Assembly (NCBI GenBank): GCA_024642115.1
Contig: JAHEBU010000002.1
Location: forward strand, 186,001-250,000
Direction: 5' to 3'
From: Marivivens sp.
GTDB lineage: Bacteria > Pseudomonadota > Alphaproteobacteria > Rhodobacterales > Rhodobacteraceae
DNA: 64,000 nt
The notes beneath the pieces are model-generated. The model was given only the letters and a program-made list of their open reading frames with translations. It was not told where the DNA came from and ran no database searches. Shown here in pieces: positions 32,572 through 43,037 of this stretch. The first letter of the stretch is position 1; every line of letters begins with the position of its first letter. Made by a program: the position numbers and the translations under genes.

Positions 32572-33927
32572 ATGACGCCGGTTGAACTGCACGGCGGCGG
32601 TGAGGCGCCTGCTTCTCAATCAGCGTCACAGGTCCGTGCCAAGATCGCTGCTTTGGTTGATAGCGACCTGCCGTCCTGGCGCGATCTTGCGCGGCGCTAT
32701 GTCATCATCATCCTGAGCACGCTGATCGTGGCCGCCACGGTGGGCGATTGGAACCTGGTGATCTGGCTGGTGGGCTACCTGTTATCCCAGACCGCCTACA
32801 ACTGGTTCCTGTACGCCAATGCCAATTCCGACTCTGCAACCGCATACCGGGGGGCACTCGCCCTCAATTTCCTGACCTCATCCATCTTTACCATTCTGCC
32901 GCTCTATTGCTGGAACAGCGGAGATCCCATGTTCAAGGTCATCGCCGTGTTCGGGCTGATCGGCCAGCTTTTGTTTTCGATGTCCCGTCATACCGCGATT
33001 GTGCCAGTGCTGATCTGGGATGCGGTCCAGATCTCGGCCATGAGCCTCTTTTTTGCCTGGACCTTTAGCCAGTCGCACCCGAACGACCACGCGGCCTGGC
33101 TGATCCCGTTTCTGGGCGGGATGATTGTGATTTTCTATGTCCTGACGCTGTGGGAAACCTATCGCGACCAGCGACAGTTGCAGCGAGCGACCGATCGCCG
33201 GGTCCAGACCCAGCGGCTGGAGGCGGTTGGCCAACTGACCGCGGGACTGGCCCACAATTTCAACAATATCCTGACGGCCGCCTTGGGCCATATAGAACTG
33301 GCCCGCGTTCAGGACGACCCGGCCGAGCGGGACGCCGCGCTGAGCGCCGCCCATGCCGCAGCCCTACGCGCCGCGCGGGTCACCACCCAGCTTTTGGCCT
33401 TTGCCCGCAAGGCACCCATCGCCCCCTCCGCCCAATGCCCCCACGACCTGATCGACGAGATCGTGGCCATCGCCGAAGAACGTCTGCCCACCGGCGTCAA
33501 TTTCAAGATCGAGGATGTCGGGGGCCTGCCCCTTGTCCGATTGGACCGGGTGCAATTTCAGAACGCGGTGGTCAGCCTGCTTCTGAACGCGTTCGAAGCG
33601 TCCCGCCCGGGTGGCACCATCACGCTGTCGATGTCGCGGACCGCCCTGACCGGAGGACGCCGCCGCGTGGGCGGGCATTTCCTGCCAGCGGGCGAGTTTC
33701 TGGTTGTCGTGGTAGCCGACGATGGCAGCGGCATGTCACCCGAAGTTTTGGCCCGCGCGGCCGAGCCGTTCTTTTCGACCAAGGCTGTGGGGCTGGGGTC
33801 TGGCCTGGGCCTGCCTGTGGCCAGAGGCTTTGCCGAACAATGCGGCGGTGCCCTGCGGATTGACAGCCGGGCCGGGGTCGGCACGACCGTCAGCCTGTTT
33901 CTGCCCGCCGTGTCCACTGGCCACTGA
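32572..33927 (+). CDS. Orphan membrane histidine kinase
   Basis: 451 residues. About six membrane helices lie in residues 40-205, then the H-box LTAGLAHNFNNILTAALGHI, an N-box (FQNAVVSLLLNAFEA), G1 (DDGSGM) and G2 (GLGSGLGLPVA). The HxFNN pattern is typical of hybrid-type kinases that act with a free receiver. No response regulator lies nearby, so its partner is unknown. ATG 32572 is used; the frame is open to TTG 32521, which is inside the infC terminator. Confidence 0.88.
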   Translation: MTPVELHGGGEAPASQSASQVRAKIAALVDSDLPSWRDLARRYVIIILSTLIVAATVGDWNLVIWLVGYLLSQTAYNWFLYANANSDSATAYRGALALNFLTSSIFTILPLYCWNSGDPMFKVIAVFGLIGQLLFSMSRHTAIVPVLIWDAVQISAMSLFFAWTFSQSHPNDHAAWLIPFLGGMIVIFYVLTLWETYRDQRQLQRATDRRVQTQRLEAVGQLTAGLAHNFNNILTAALGHIELARVQDDPAERDAALSAAHAAALRAARVTTQLLAFARKAPIAPSAQCPHDLIDEIVAIAEERLPTGVNFKIEDVGGLPLVRLDRVQFQNAVVSLLLNAFEASRPGGTITLSMSRTALTGGRRRVGGHFLPAGEFLVVVVADDGSGMSPEVLARAAEPFFSTKAVGLGSGLGLPVARGFAEQCGGALRIDSRAGVGTTVSLFLPAVSTGH

Positions 33928-33933
33928 TCGCGG

Positions 33934-34965
33934 TCATCCGGGTCCGGGGCCAAAGGGCAGATTGGCCGGAGTAAAGATCTGCACATCCGACGGATCGGGG
34001 GGATCGGACCGCGGCGCCAGCCCGTGATACCGCAACAGGGCCGCGCAGGCGTGCCGCAGGTCCTGCCGCAGATCGTGGTGCAGAACCACGGTGATCCGCC
34101 CGGCGGCCAGCAGCGCCCGGTTGTCCTGATCCAGATCATGAGCGACGAACAGCGCAGGCGCGGCACCGGGGCCAAAAGCATCCAGTATCGCCCGGTTCCC
34201 GCCCCCCATCGAATAGACCCCGGCCACCGGGCCGCTATCGGCCAATGCGCCCCGAACCCGCGACCGAGTGTCCGTGTCCAGCCCTGCCCCACCCACCAGA
34301 TCGACCAGCGACAGGTCGGGCCGGGTCTGCGCCAGCGCCTGACCAAAGCCACGCAGCCGCGCCTCTTCTCCTTCAAAATTGCTCTGGCTGCGGCTGCACA
34401 GAATGTGTCCTGCCCCGGCGGGGGCCAGTCGGGCCACCAGCCACGCCGCCGTCTGCCCCGCCCGGATGTTATTGAGGCCCGCATAGGCAATCCGGTCTGA
34501 CCCCGGCAGATCGGTAAAGATCGTCACGACCGGAATACGCTTTGCCGTCAGGTCGGCCACCGCCGCCCGGATTGCGGGCGACGACCGCGCCTTGAGCAGG
34601 ACGCCCTGACTGCCGCGCCGGGCGATCCGGGTCAGGATAGCCAGCGTTTCGGCCTCGGACCGAAGTTCAGCCATGAAAAAGCGGGGGCGCAGGACGGCCC
34701 CGGCCATCTGGGGCATCACGGCATCGGCGGCGGCGCGGATTTCGCGGCTGAACCGCGCGGGCGCTTCGACCACCACATCGACAAACAGGCGACGGCCCCG
34801 CGCGGCCAGTTGCGCCTCTTGTCCCTCCAGTTCGGTGATCGCGGCGGTGACGCGCGCGCGGGTCTGGGGGCTGACATGGGCCCGCCCGTTGAGCACCCTG
34901 TCCACGGTGGCGGTCGACAGGCCCGACTGAAGCGCGATGTCCTTGATCGGAAAGCGGTGTGTCAT
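33934..34965 (-). CDS. LacI family transcriptional regulator
   Basis: 343 residues. An N-terminal LacI HTH (IKDIALQSGLSTATVDRVLN, then GRAHVSPQTRARV), a hinge, and a periplasmic-binding-like effector domain (SQGVLLKARSSPAIRAAV, VYSMGGGNRAILDAFGPG) with a sugar-binding-protein fold. It is divergent from a PhyH dioxygenase gene and probably controls it. The 81-bp shared region has CATCAAT twice, 11 bp apart on the minus strand, as a possible site. The start at 34965 begins right at the HTH. Confidence 0.9.
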   Translation of the reverse strand: MTHRFPIKDIALQSGLSTATVDRVLNGRAHVSPQTRARVTAAITELEGQEAQLAARGRRLFVDVVVEAPARFSREIRAAADAVMPQMAGAVLRPRFFMAELRSEAETLAILTRIARRGSQGVLLKARSSPAIRAAVADLTAKRIPVVTIFTDLPGSDRIAYAGLNNIRAGQTAAWLVARLAPAGAGHILCSRSQSNFEGEEARLRGFGQALAQTRPDLSLVDLVGGAGLDTDTRSRVRGALADSGPVAGVYSMGGGNRAILDAFGPGAAPALFVAHDLDQDNRALLAAGRITVVLHHDLRQDLRHACAALLRYHGLAPRSDPPDPSDVQIFTPANLPFGPGPG

Positions 34966-35045
34966 TGATGGAGTATTGATGTGTTTTCGGGGCGACGACA
35001 AGCCGTGGTCGGCGCTAGACTGCCCCATCATCAGCGGAGGACACG

Positions 35046-36206
35046 ATGAAAGACATCCCCCTTGCCCAAGGCCCCGACTGGTTCGAGGCGCAGGATTGCG
35101 TTCTGGCCGATCTGGCCGATCTTTGCGCCCAGACCACCACCGCCGCCCAGGTGCCCCATGCGGCAGAGATCATCCACCAGATCCCGATCTATGACGTAAC
35201 CACCCTGCCCGACCCTGCCGACCGGGCGCTGCGCGCCGAATGGGCGCGGGTGTTCCGCACCGGGGCCGGTGTGCTGGTCTTGCGCGGCGCCTATGCCGAC
35301 ACCGCACCGATTGACGCGGCCACCGCCATCTACATGGACATCATAGCCGCCGAAAAGCTGCATGGGGCCGCCGCCGACCATTTTGCCGCCGCAGGCGCCA
35401 ATGACCGCATCTGGAACAGCTTGCAAAAGCTGTGCGAAGCGGACCCTGCCACCTATGCCCGCTATTTCGGCAATATTTGGGTGCAGGCCGCGTCCGAGGC
35501 GTGGCTGGGTCCGAATTACCAGATGACTGCACAGGTCAATTTGGTCCATCCGGGGGGTGCGGCCCAGCAACCCCACCGCGACTATCATCTGGGCTTTGTC
35601 AGCGCCGAGGATTCGGCCCGCTATCCCGCCCATGTCCACGACCTGTCGCCTGTCATGACGCTTCAAGGCGGTATCGCGCACTGCGACATGGAGATCGAGG
35701 CGGGGCCGACCAAACTTCTGCCGTTTTCGCAGACCTACAGGGCAGGATATGCCGCCTACCGGTTGCCCGAATTCCGCGCCTATTTCGAAGAACATTTCGT
35801 GCAGCTTCCCCTGACCAAAGGCGACGTGATCTTTTTCAATCCGGCCCTGTTTCATGCGGGCGGACACAACCAGACCGCCAATGTGGAACGGTTCGTGAAT
35901 TTGCTTCAGGTCGGATCGGCCTTTGGCCGCTCGATCGAGAGCGTGAACCGGCAAAAGATGTGTGCATTGCTGTATCCGGTGCTGCGCGCCGGGGTGCCGG
36001 GGATGACAGAGGCAGAGGTTGAGGCTGCGATTGCAGCCACCGCCGAGGGCTATTCGTTTCCCACCAACCTGGACCGCGACCCGCCCGTGGGTGGCCTTGC
36101 CCCCAAAACGCAAGCGTCCCTGTTGCGCGAGGCGTTGGCCGATAGCGTTGACGAGCAGGAGTTTATCCGCCGTCTTGCTGCGTTGGCGGAACGGCAGGTC
36201 GCATGA
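35046..36206 (+). CDS. Phytanoyl-CoA dioxygenase (PhyH) family protein
   Basis: 386 residues. The Fe(II)-binding HxD is in QQPHRDYHLGF and the distal His in NPALFHAGGHNQTAN, with a following R (ERFVNLLQ) for 2-oxoglutarate. These Fe(II)/2OG enzymes hydroxylate small molecules; the substrate is not evident. GGAGG precedes the ATG. It is divergent from the LacI regulator and convergent with a second dioxygenase gene. Confidence 0.85.
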   Translation: MKDIPLAQGPDWFEAQDCVLADLADLCAQTTTAAQVPHAAEIIHQIPIYDVTTLPDPADRALRAEWARVFRTGAGVLVLRGAYADTAPIDAATAIYMDIIAAEKLHGAAADHFAAAGANDRIWNSLQKLCEADPATYARYFGNIWVQAASEAWLGPNYQMTAQVNLVHPGGAAQQPHRDYHLGFVSAEDSARYPAHVHDLSPVMTLQGGIAHCDMEIEAGPTKLLPFSQTYRAGYAAYRLPEFRAYFEEHFVQLPLTKGDVIFFNPALFHAGGHNQTANVERFVNLLQVGSAFGRSIESVNRQKMCALLYPVLRAGVPGMTEAEVEAAIAATAEGYSFPTNLDRDPPVGGLAPKTQASLLREALADSVDEQEFIRRLAALAERQVA

Positions 36207-36213
36207 TCGCCGG

Positions 36214-37056
36214 TCAGTCGAGATAGGCGTCTGCCCTTTGCCCTGCCCGTTCGTGATGGATGGGCAGGGTCCGCCCGTAAAGCTGCCGCACACGTTCAGG
36301 CGCGCCGACCATGTTGGGCTCTTCCACATAGGAAAAGATCGCCACATAGCGCCGCCGCGGCCCGGACAGGGGGGCGACCCGGTGCAACGAATAGCGCCCG
36401 CGAAAGATTTGCAGATCGCCCGGTTCAAGATGCAGCGTCTTGACCTTGTCCGAGGTGCCACTCAGCACGCGGGCGACCTCGCCAAAATTCTCGTCCCCTT
36501 CGCGGATGCGGGGGGCGTATTGGAACGCACCGCCACTTTCGGCGTTCTGGATGGCCAGCGTGACGGTGAAATTGTTGGTGTCAAAATGCCAGGGAAAGCC
36601 GTTTCCCGCCTCGGCCATGTTGATGATGACGTCGGCCAGCGGATCGGCGTAACGATAGAACGCGGTTTCTTCAAGGCAGTCCTGGATAAAGCGGTCAAAC
36701 CCGTCGCTGTCGTGAATGGTCCGCAGCGGCCCGTCATGGGTAAAGTTGTCCGCCGGGACAAAGGCGTTGGACCGGTCAAAGAACTGCCGCCGGGGATCGT
36801 CGGGCGGCAGGGTCGGGTCGTCTTTGGTGAAATAGGCGTTGGTTCGGTTGAAACTGCGATGCCCCTTGTCCGCCACCCCCTCGGCCTCGGCGGTCAGGGC
36901 CGCGATGCCCTGCGGTGTCAGGAACCGTTTGAGAACCGCACAGCCATCGTGGGCCAGGTCGGCCCTGACCCGCGTCAGCAGGTCGGCCCGGGCAGGACCG
37001 GTCTGGTGGATCGGATAGCGGGCGTGGTCGATCAGGTCGGTGGCCAGACAGGTCAT
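36214..37056 (-). CDS. Fe(II)/2OG-type dioxygenase family protein (HalD/ArpA-like)
   Basis: 280 residues. FPWHFDTNNFTVTLAIQNAE carries the HxD motif. EPGDLQIFRGRYSLHRVAPL has the distal His and RRRYVAIFSYVEEPN the 2OG-binding Arg, the full double-stranded beta-helix set. From memory the layout resembles ArpA/HalD-like oxygenases. GGAGGG seven bases before ATG 37056 decides the start; an in-frame ATG at 37125 has none. It is convergent with the PhyH gene, seven bases apart. Substrate unknown. Confidence 0.8.
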   Translation of the reverse strand: MTCLATDLIDHARYPIHQTGPARADLLTRVRADLAHDGCAVLKRFLTPQGIAALTAEAEGVADKGHRSFNRTNAYFTKDDPTLPPDDPRRQFFDRSNAFVPADNFTHDGPLRTIHDSDGFDRFIQDCLEETAFYRYADPLADVIINMAEAGNGFPWHFDTNNFTVTLAIQNAESGGAFQYAPRIREGDENFGEVARVLSGTSDKVKTLHLEPGDLQIFRGRYSLHRVAPLSGPRRRYVAIFSYVEEPNMVGAPERVRQLYGRTLPIHHERAGQRADAYLD

Positions 37057-37142
37057 GGAGTCCCTCCGCAGGTTTTGCCCAACCTTGCGCCTGCGCAGAC
37101 GGGACGTCCGATCCGAATCCGACATACCGAGTCACAAATGAT

Positions 37143-37171
37143 AAAGGCCCCGGCGGAAGACCGGGGCCTTT
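37143..37171 (-). terminator. Terminator of the coxSLM operon
   Basis: Perfect 11-bp arms AAAGGCCCCGG and CCGGGGCCTTT, 19 bases past the coxM stop on the minus strand. It is A/T flanked and could act in both directions. Confidence 0.85.
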
Positions 37172-37190
37172 GTGTCATTGTGACGTCAGA

Positions 37191-37982
37191 TCAGGCCGCG
37201 GCCATCACCGCCCTTTTGGTCAGCACCTTGATCAGGTGCGCCCGGTAGGCAGGCGTGCCGTGCAGATCGCTGATGAGGTTGGTCGCACTTGCGGTCAGCC
37301 CTTCGATCGCTGCGGCGCTAAAGTCCCTGGACAGGGCCGCCTCGGCCGCGTCCCAGCGGAACACGCCATCCTCGGACGCCCCCGTCACCGCCACCCGCAC
37401 GCCATCGGCGTATTTGGCGACGAACACGCCGACCAGCGCAAAGCGCGAGGCGGGCTGGACGAATTTCTGGTAATTCGCCTTTTGCGGCACGGGAAAGCGA
37501 ACCTCGGTGATGATTTCGCCGGGTTCCAGCGCGGTGGTGAACATGCCCTGGAAATAGTCGTCTGCGGCGATCTTGCGCGTGTTGGTCACGATGGTCGCCC
37601 CCGATCCCAACGCCGCTGCCGGATAGCAGGCGGACGGATCGTTGTTGGCCAGCGACCCGCCGATGGTGCCACGGTTGCGCACCGCAGGGTCGCCGATGTG
37701 CGAGGCAAGCCCCGACAGCGCCGGATAGGATTTCGCCGTCTCGCGCGCCACGGTGGCATGGGTGGTCGCCCCGCCGATGCAGACCTCGCCCGCATCCCCG
37801 ATGCAGACGCCCTGCATTTCGGGAATGGCGGTCAGGCTGATCAGCTTTTCCGGTGCGGCCAACCGCTGTTTGAGCGTGGGGATCAGGGTCTGTCCCCCGC
37901 CCAATGCCTGCGCGCCGTCATGGCCCAGCGCCGATGCCGCGTCGCCGATGGTCGAAGGCCGTTCGATTTCAAATGCATACAT
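37191..37982 (-). CDS. coxM: FAD-binding subunit (CoxM) of a form II CO-dehydrogenase-like hydroxylase
   Basis: 263 residues. The FAD sites are ALGGGQTLIPTLKQR near residue 30 and GTIGGSLANNDPSACYP near 110, which fit the medium subunit of the xanthine oxidase family. It moves electrons from the Fe-S subunit to an acceptor. GGAGG precedes the ATG, 13 bp after the coxL stop. It is the last gene of the operon. Confidence 0.93.
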   Translation of the reverse strand: MYAFEIERPSTIGDAASALGHDGAQALGGGQTLIPTLKQRLAAPEKLISLTAIPEMQGVCIGDAGEVCIGGATTHATVARETAKSYPALSGLASHIGDPAVRNRGTIGGSLANNDPSACYPAAALGSGATIVTNTRKIAADDYFQGMFTTALEPGEIITEVRFPVPQKANYQKFVQPASRFALVGVFVAKYADGVRVAVTGASEDGVFRWDAAEAALSRDFSAAAIEGLTASATNLISDLHGTPAYRAHLIKVLTKRAVMAAA

Positions 37983-37995
37983 GTCTTTGGCCTCC

Positions 37996-40365
37996 TCAGG
38001 CGTTCATCGCCGCCCAGACCCGTGCGGGGCTGAGGGGCATGTCGATATGTTTGACAGGCTTGCCCGCGCGGGCAAGTGCGTCGATCACGGCGTTCACAAC
38101 GGCAGGCGGCGATCCGATCGCGCCTGCTTCGCCACAGCCTTTGACGCCCAGCGGATTGTGGGTGCAGGGCGTGTTGCAGGAATGGTCCACCGTATAGTTG
38201 GGCAGATCGTCGGCCCGGGGCATGGCGTAATCCATGTAGCTGGCGGTGACCAACTGGCCGTTCCCGTCGTAGCTGGTGTTTTCCAGCAGCGCCTGCCCGA
38301 TCCCCTGAGCCACGCCGCCATGCACCTGACCGTTGACGATCATCGGGTTCATGACGTTGCCGAAATCGTCGGCACAGGTGAAGGCCATGATCTCGACCTT
38401 GCCGGTGTCGGGGTCCACCTCGACCTCGCAGGAATAGGCGCCTGCGGGATAGGTAAAGTTGGCGGGGTCGTAGAACGCCGTTTCCTCAAGCCCCGGTTCC
38501 AGTGTTTCCAGCGGATAGTTGTGCGGGACATAGGCCGAAAACGCGATCTCGCCGAACGTCTTGGCCTTGTCGGTACCGGCCACGCTGAACTTGCCATCGG
38601 CAAATTCGATGTCGCCTTCGGAGGCTTCAAGCATGTGGGCCGCGATCTTTTTGCCCTTGGCGATGATCTTGTCCACCGCCTTGGTCATGGCGGTGCCGCA
38701 GACGGCGAGCGAGCGCGAGCCGTAGGACCCCATGCCGAACGGGATCTTGGCGGTGTCGCCGTGGACGATGTCGATGTTCGCCTCGGGGATGCCCAGCATG
38801 CTGGAGACCACCTGCGCGAACACGGTTTCATGCCCTTGCCCGTGGCTGTGGGCCCCGACCATGACGCTGATGTTGCCGGTCGGGTTGACCCGCACCGTGG
38901 CCGCGTCGAACAGACCGACGCGGGCACCCAAGGCACCCACGAGGGCAGAGGGCGCAATCCCGCAGGCCTCGATCCAGGTCGACAGGCCAAGGCCGCGCAT
39001 CTTGCCGCGTTTGGCGCTTTCGGCCGCACGCGCTTCGAAGCCGGCCTTGTCAGACAGTTCGATCAGTTTGTCCAGCGTCGCCTGATAGTTGCCGGTGTCG
39101 TATTGCAGGGCGACCGGAGTGGTGTAGGGGAACATGTCGGTGGTGATCAGGTTCTTGCGCCGCACCTCCCACGGGTCGAGGTTCAGTTCGCGGGCGGCCA
39201 TGTCGATGACGCGTTCCAGCGAATAAGTCGCCTCGGGGCGGCCTGCGCCGCGATAGGCATCGACCGGGGCGGTGTTGGTGAACACCGCCTTGACGTTCAC
39301 ATAGACCAGCGGGGTCTTGTAGGGGCCAGCCATCAGCGTGCCGTGCAGGAAGGTCGGCGTGGCAGTCGAAAAGTTCGACAGATAGGCGCCCACGTTGGCC
39401 AGCGTTTCGGTGCGCACGGCAAGGAACGTGCCGTCCTTTTCGCAGGCGAGCTGGATCTTGGTCACATGGTCGCGGCCATGCGCGTCCGACAGGAAGGATT
39501 CGGTGCGGTCGGCAACCCATTTGACCGGACGGCCGATCCGTTTGGCCGCGGCCAGAACCAGCGCCTCTTCGCCGTAGTGATAGATCTTGGACCCGAACCC
39601 GCCGCCCACATCCGGGGCGATGACGTTGAGCTTGTGTTCGGGGATGCCCATGACGAACGCCGCCACCAGAAGCCGGGTCAGGTGAGGGTTCTGCGAGGTG
39701 GTGTAAAGTTTGTAATCTTCGGTCGAGGCGTCATAGACGCCGATCGACGCGCGGGGTTCCATCGCGTTGGGTACCAGCCGGTTGTTCACAAGTTCCAGCG
39801 TGGTGACATGCGGAGCCGAGGCAAAGGCGGCGTCGACGGCGGCGCGGTTATCCTCGATCCAGCCCCAGTCGAAACAGATGTTGTCTGTCAGTTCGGTGCG
39901 GGCGCGTTTGGAATTGTCGGCCACGGCATCGGCCATATCGACCACGGCGGGCAGTTCTTCGAAATCAACGACCAGCGCTTCGACGGCGTTGCGGGCCTGA
40001 GCGACCGTTTCAGCGATCACGGCCGCATAGGCATCGCCCACATGGCACACTTCGCCATGCGCCAACACCGGGCGCTTGGGCTCCTTCATCGTCTCGCCGT
40101 TGCGGCTCTGGATCAGCCAGCCTGCGGGGTTTCCGCCCACATCGGCGAAATCGGCCCCGGTGAACACGGCCAGAACGCCCGGCATGGCCTCGGCCGCCGA
40201 AGTGTCGATGGATTTGATTTTCGCATGTGCGACGTTCGACCGCGCAAAGGCGGCGTAGGTTTGACCGTAAAGCGTGATGTCGGCGGTGTAGTTGCCTTTT
40301 CCGGTCAGAAACCGGACGTCCTCGCGCCGCTTGGAGCTTGCGCCAATTCCATGGTCCTTGGGCAT
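37996..40365 (-). CDS. coxL: Molybdopterin-binding large subunit (form II CoxL-like)
   Basis: 789 residues. The molybdenum active-site loop is AYRGAGR (370-376), the form II signature; form I CO dehydrogenases have AYxCSFR with a copper-binding Cys. The Mo-base Glu is in [10 protein letters not shown] near the C-terminus. Form II enzymes are poorly characterised and many probably oxidise other substrates than CO, so CO oxidation should not be assumed. AGGGAGGA fixes the start at 40365. It lies between coxS and coxM. Confidence 0.93.
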   Translation of the reverse strand: MPKDHGIGASSKRREDVRFLTGKGNYTADITLYGQTYAAFARSNVAHAKIKSIDTSAAEAMPGVLAVFTGADFADVGGNPAGWLIQSRNGETMKEPKRPVLAHGEVCHVGDAYAAVIAETVAQARNAVEALVVDFEELPAVVDMADAVADNSKRARTELTDNICFDWGWIEDNRAAVDAAFASAPHVTTLELVNNRLVPNAMEPRASIGVYDASTEDYKLYTTSQNPHLTRLLVAAFVMGIPEHKLNVIAPDVGGGFGSKIYHYGEEALVLAAAKRIGRPVKWVADRTESFLSDAHGRDHVTKIQLACEKDGTFLAVRTETLANVGAYLSNFSTATPTFLHGTLMAGPYKTPLVYVNVKAVFTNTAPVDAYRGAGRPEATYSLERVIDMAARELNLDPWEVRRKNLITTDMFPYTTPVALQYDTGNYQATLDKLIELSDKAGFEARAAESAKRGKMRGLGLSTWIEACGIAPSALVGALGARVGLFDAATVRVNPTGNISVMVGAHSHGQGHETVFAQVVSSMLGIPEANIDIVHGDTAKIPFGMGSYGSRSLAVCGTAMTKAVDKIIAKGKKIAAHMLEASEGDIEFADGKFSVAGTDKAKTFGEIAFSAYVPHNYPLETLEPGLEETAFYDPANFTYPAGAYSCEVEVDPDTGKVEIMAFTCADDFGNVMNPMIVNGQVHGGVAQGIGQALLENTSYDGNGQLVTASYMDYAMPRADDLPNYTVDHSCNTPCTHNPLGVKGCGEAGAIGSPPAVVNAVIDALARAGKPVKHIDMPLSPARVWAAMNA

Positions 40366-40396
40366 TTGTAGATCCTCCCTGAAGATCGAAAATCGG

Positions 40397-40455
40397 GGTG
40401 GGATGAATCCCACCTTACAGTTCAGGCGCTCCCGTACGGCAGGATTTATCCCGCC
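40397..40455. repeat. Two intergenic palindromes between coxS and coxL
   Basis: GGTGGGAT-GA-ATCCCACC (40397-40414) and GGCAGGATTTATCCCGCC (40438-40455). They belong to the same palindrome type as 43581, 43656 and 57136. They may form hairpins in the coxS-coxL mRNA. Confidence 0.7.
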
Positions 40456-40477
40456 CTCCCTGCGCCGTGATCATTGG

Positions 40478-40963
40478 TTATTCGGCGGCGATGGCAGCCA
40501 CGTCCTGACCGCTTGCGGCCATGATCGCCTTGACGATGTTGTGGTAACCCGTGCAGCGGCAGATGTTGCCTTCCAGATAGGCGCGGACTTCGTGTTCGGT
40601 CGGTTTGGGGTTTTCTTTCAGAAGGGCCGCCGCCGACATCACCATGCCCGGCGTGCAGAACCCGCACTGAAGTCCGTGATGTTCCTGAAAGGCCGCCTGA
40701 ATGACGGACAGCGATCCGTCCTTGTTGGCCATGCCTTCGATCGTGCGGACCTCGGCTCCGGCGGCTTCGGACGCGAACATGGTGCAGGATTTCACCGCAA
40801 TCCCGTTCACATGAACCACGCAGGCCCCACACTGGCTGGTGTCACAGCCGACGTGGGTCCCCGTCAGGTGCAGTCCGCCGCGCAGGAAATCCACCAAAAG
40901 CGTGCGTCCCTCGACATCGCCGGACACGGCTTTGCCATTCACAGTCATGCTGACTTGTGTCAT
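40478..40963 (-). CDS. coxS: [2Fe-2S] small subunit (CoxS) of the form II hydroxylase
   Basis: 161 residues. The plant-type cluster is bound by [10 protein letters not shown] and the following KSC; the second by CGFCTPG and CRCTGY. This is the standard pattern for xanthine-oxidase-family small subunits. GGAGGATTTA precedes the ATG. It is the first gene of coxS-coxL-coxM; maturation genes lie upstream on the same strand. Confidence 0.95.
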   Translation of the reverse strand: MTQVSMTVNGKAVSGDVEGRTLLVDFLRGGLHLTGTHVGCDTSQCGACVVHVNGIAVKSCTMFASEAAGAEVRTIEGMANKDGSLSVIQAAFQEHHGLQCGFCTPGMVMSAAALLKENPKPTEHEVRAYLEGNICRCTGYHNIVKAIMAASGQDVAAIAAE

Positions 40964-41071
40964 TAAATCCTCCCTCAGTCTTCATGCGTTGACGCAACAT
41001 AAGCATGGGCAAAGGGGTAATAAAACAAGAATCTTTCGTCGGATGGGGGCTGGCCAACGCCCGCTTGCGGC

Positions 41072-42052
41072 CTAGCCTTCGCGCGGACGGGGCCGGGTCG
41101 GGATTTCGGTCAAAAGCCCGCCGACCCCCATGCCTGCAATATCCTGCGCCGTCACGCTCAGCCCGCAGATCACCCGTTCAAGCACCCAGTCCGCCCCATT
41201 GAGCGCGGGCGAACGCGCGCATCCGGGCAGGCCGATCACGGGCTTTTGTCCCAGTCGCCCCAGAAAAAGCAGGTTGCCCGGATCGACCGGCATCCCCACC
41301 CGCTCCACCAGCCCCCCCGCCGCGCGCAGGCCGCCCGGCCCCACATCGAGCGGGTCCGAGGTGGCCGAGGCGGTGAGGATGAAGACGACCTCGCCGGGCG
41401 CTGTGGCGATGGCCGCAGCCAGTGCCGCCGTTTCGTGCCGGACCACGATCCGCTCGGTCAGGGTGACGCCGAACCGGTCCAGCCGTCCGATCAGGGCATG
41501 GCGACCCTTGGGGGCGGGGTCGGCCGCTGTCGTCGTCGTCTCTATCAGGGTGGCAGTCTTGTAGATCGGTGCGGCCAGCCGGATCGCCCCGCGAACCGCC
41601 GCCGCCCCCACCTCGACATCGGCGGCAGGCACCGCGTAGGCGATGATCTTGACCGTGGCGACCATGCCCCGATCCTGAGACCGGGCAAACGGGGCAAGAG
41701 TGGCCAGTGTCATCATCGGGTTGATCGCGTTCAGCGCCGCCACGGCGGCCGCATCGACCACGACAATCCCCGGCCCCGTCGCATGCAGATTTACCCTGCC
41801 CGTGCTGGCAGGGGTCAGACGCAGGCCCTGCCCCGCCGGGTCAGGCACCAGCGCCGTGGCAATCGCCGTTGCGGCCGCATCTTCGTGAAGGTCGCCGTCA
41901 TCCAGCCGGGCGACGATCACCTGGTCGAGCCCTGCCGATGCCAGGGCGGCCATCTGTTCGGCCCCGATCCAGACGCCCTTGCGAAGACCGGCAACCGAAT
42001 GGGCCAGAATGGCCCCTTCAGCCTCGGCCAGTGGGACGGGGCCAAAACGCAT
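41072..42052 (-). CDS. Molybdopterin-binding protein (MoeA/MoCF-like)
   Basis: 326 residues. N-terminal half unusual; the middle and C-terminal half have the molybdopterin-binding fold ([53 protein letters not shown]). Such proteins in cox loci help insert or modify the cofactor. The start overlaps the xdhC stop by one base (TGATG), so it is coupled to XdhC. Role in this operon is inferred from position. Confidence 0.85.
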   Translation of the reverse strand: MRFGPVPLAEAEGAILAHSVAGLRKGVWIGAEQMAALASAGLDQVIVARLDDGDLHEDAAATAIATALVPDPAGQGLRLTPASTGRVNLHATGPGIVVVDAAAVAALNAINPMMTLATLAPFARSQDRGMVATVKIIAYAVPAADVEVGAAAVRGAIRLAAPIYKTATLIETTTTAADPAPKGRHALIGRLDRFGVTLTERIVVRHETAALAAAIATAPGEVVFILTASATSDPLDVGPGGLRAAGGLVERVGMPVDPGNLLFLGRLGQKPVIGLPGCARSPALNGADWVLERVICGLSVTAQDIAGMGVGGLLTEIPTRPRPREG

Positions 42053-43032
42053 CAGCCTGTCCTCAGGCGTTCGGTGATCTGGGCCATGATGCTGACGGCG
42101 ATCTCGGCCGGGCTGCGGGCCCCGATGTTCAGGCCGACGGGGGCGTGGATACGGGCGATCTCGTCCGCGCTGAACCCCGCCTGCTGCAACCGGTCAACCC
42201 GTTTGGCGTGGGTGCGGGTGGACCCCAGACAGCCAAGGTAAAAGATGTCCGACCGGATCGCCGCCCGGATTGCCGGATCGTCCAGTTTGGGGTCATGGGT
42301 GAGCGTCACCACACAGGTCCGTGTGTCGAGGCCGTGGGCCGCCAAAGCCTCATCCGGCCAATCATCGAGGATGATCTCACCCGGGAACCGGGCCGCCGCG
42401 CCAAAGGCCGGGCGCGGATCGACGATCACCGGGTCATAGCCGCAGGCGCAGGCCATCTGCACCAGTGGCTGGGCGATATGAACGGCCCCCACCACGATCA
42501 TTCGCAGGGGCGGGTTGTGGACGGCGACAAAGGTGCGCCCGTCCTCTTCGACCCCGGACCGGTCCATGCGGAACCGGTCGGCATGAGCGTCGCGGCTGTC
42601 GAGCCTGCGCAGGGGGCTGTCCAGATCGGCGACATAGGCGACGGGTTTGCGGGCGGTCCGGGCGGCGACCAGATCGGCCAGCAGCGCCTCGGGCAACACG
42701 CCGCCCACCGGTTCGACCAGCACGCGGATACGGCCGCCGCAGGCAAGGCCCACGGCGAACGCCTCGTCATCGGACACGCCAAAGTCGAGCAGGCGAGGCT
42801 GGCCATCCTCGATTGCCTCGAGCGCCTCGGTGATGACGGCCCCTTCGACGCAGCCGCCTGACACCGACCCCTCCATCGCGCCCTCGCGGTCGATGACCAG
42901 CTGGCTACCGACCGGGCGCGGGGCGGACCCCCATGTTTCCACCACGGTCGCCAGAACCGCCCCCCGCCCGGCGCGGTGCCAGTCAAGCGCGAGGGCCGGA
43001 ATATCGCTGCGGTCGGGGTCGGGATGGGTCAT
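42052..43032 (-). CDS. XdhC family molybdenum cofactor maturation protein
   Basis: 326 residues. The N-terminal XdhC/CoxI part has GSVSGGCVEGAVI and LACGGRIRVLVEPVGG. The C-terminal Rossmann domain has MIVVGAVHIAQPLVQMA and YLGCLGSTRTHAKR. XdhC binds the cofactor, protects it and promotes its sulfuration before insertion into the large subunit. It lies next to the Cox subunits, as usual for the family. Confidence 0.93.
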   Translation of the reverse strand: MTHPDPDRSDIPALALDWHRAGRGAVLATVVETWGSAPRPVGSQLVIDREGAMEGSVSGGCVEGAVITEALEAIEDGQPRLLDFGVSDDEAFAVGLACGGRIRVLVEPVGGVLPEALLADLVAARTARKPVAYVADLDSPLRRLDSRDAHADRFRMDRSGVEEDGRTFVAVHNPPLRMIVVGAVHIAQPLVQMACACGYDPVIVDPRPAFGAAARFPGEIILDDWPDEALAAHGLDTRTCVVTLTHDPKLDDPAIRAAIRSDIFYLGCLGSTRTHAKRVDRLQQAGFSADEIARIHAPVGLNIGARSPAEIAVSIMAQITERLRTG

Positions 43033-43037
43033 GGCTG

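Noticed and set aside
37753-40371. Very long plus-strand open frame opposite coxL
   Set aside because: It is the shadow of a strongly conserved gene in GC-rich DNA; its translation is low-complexity and matches no family.
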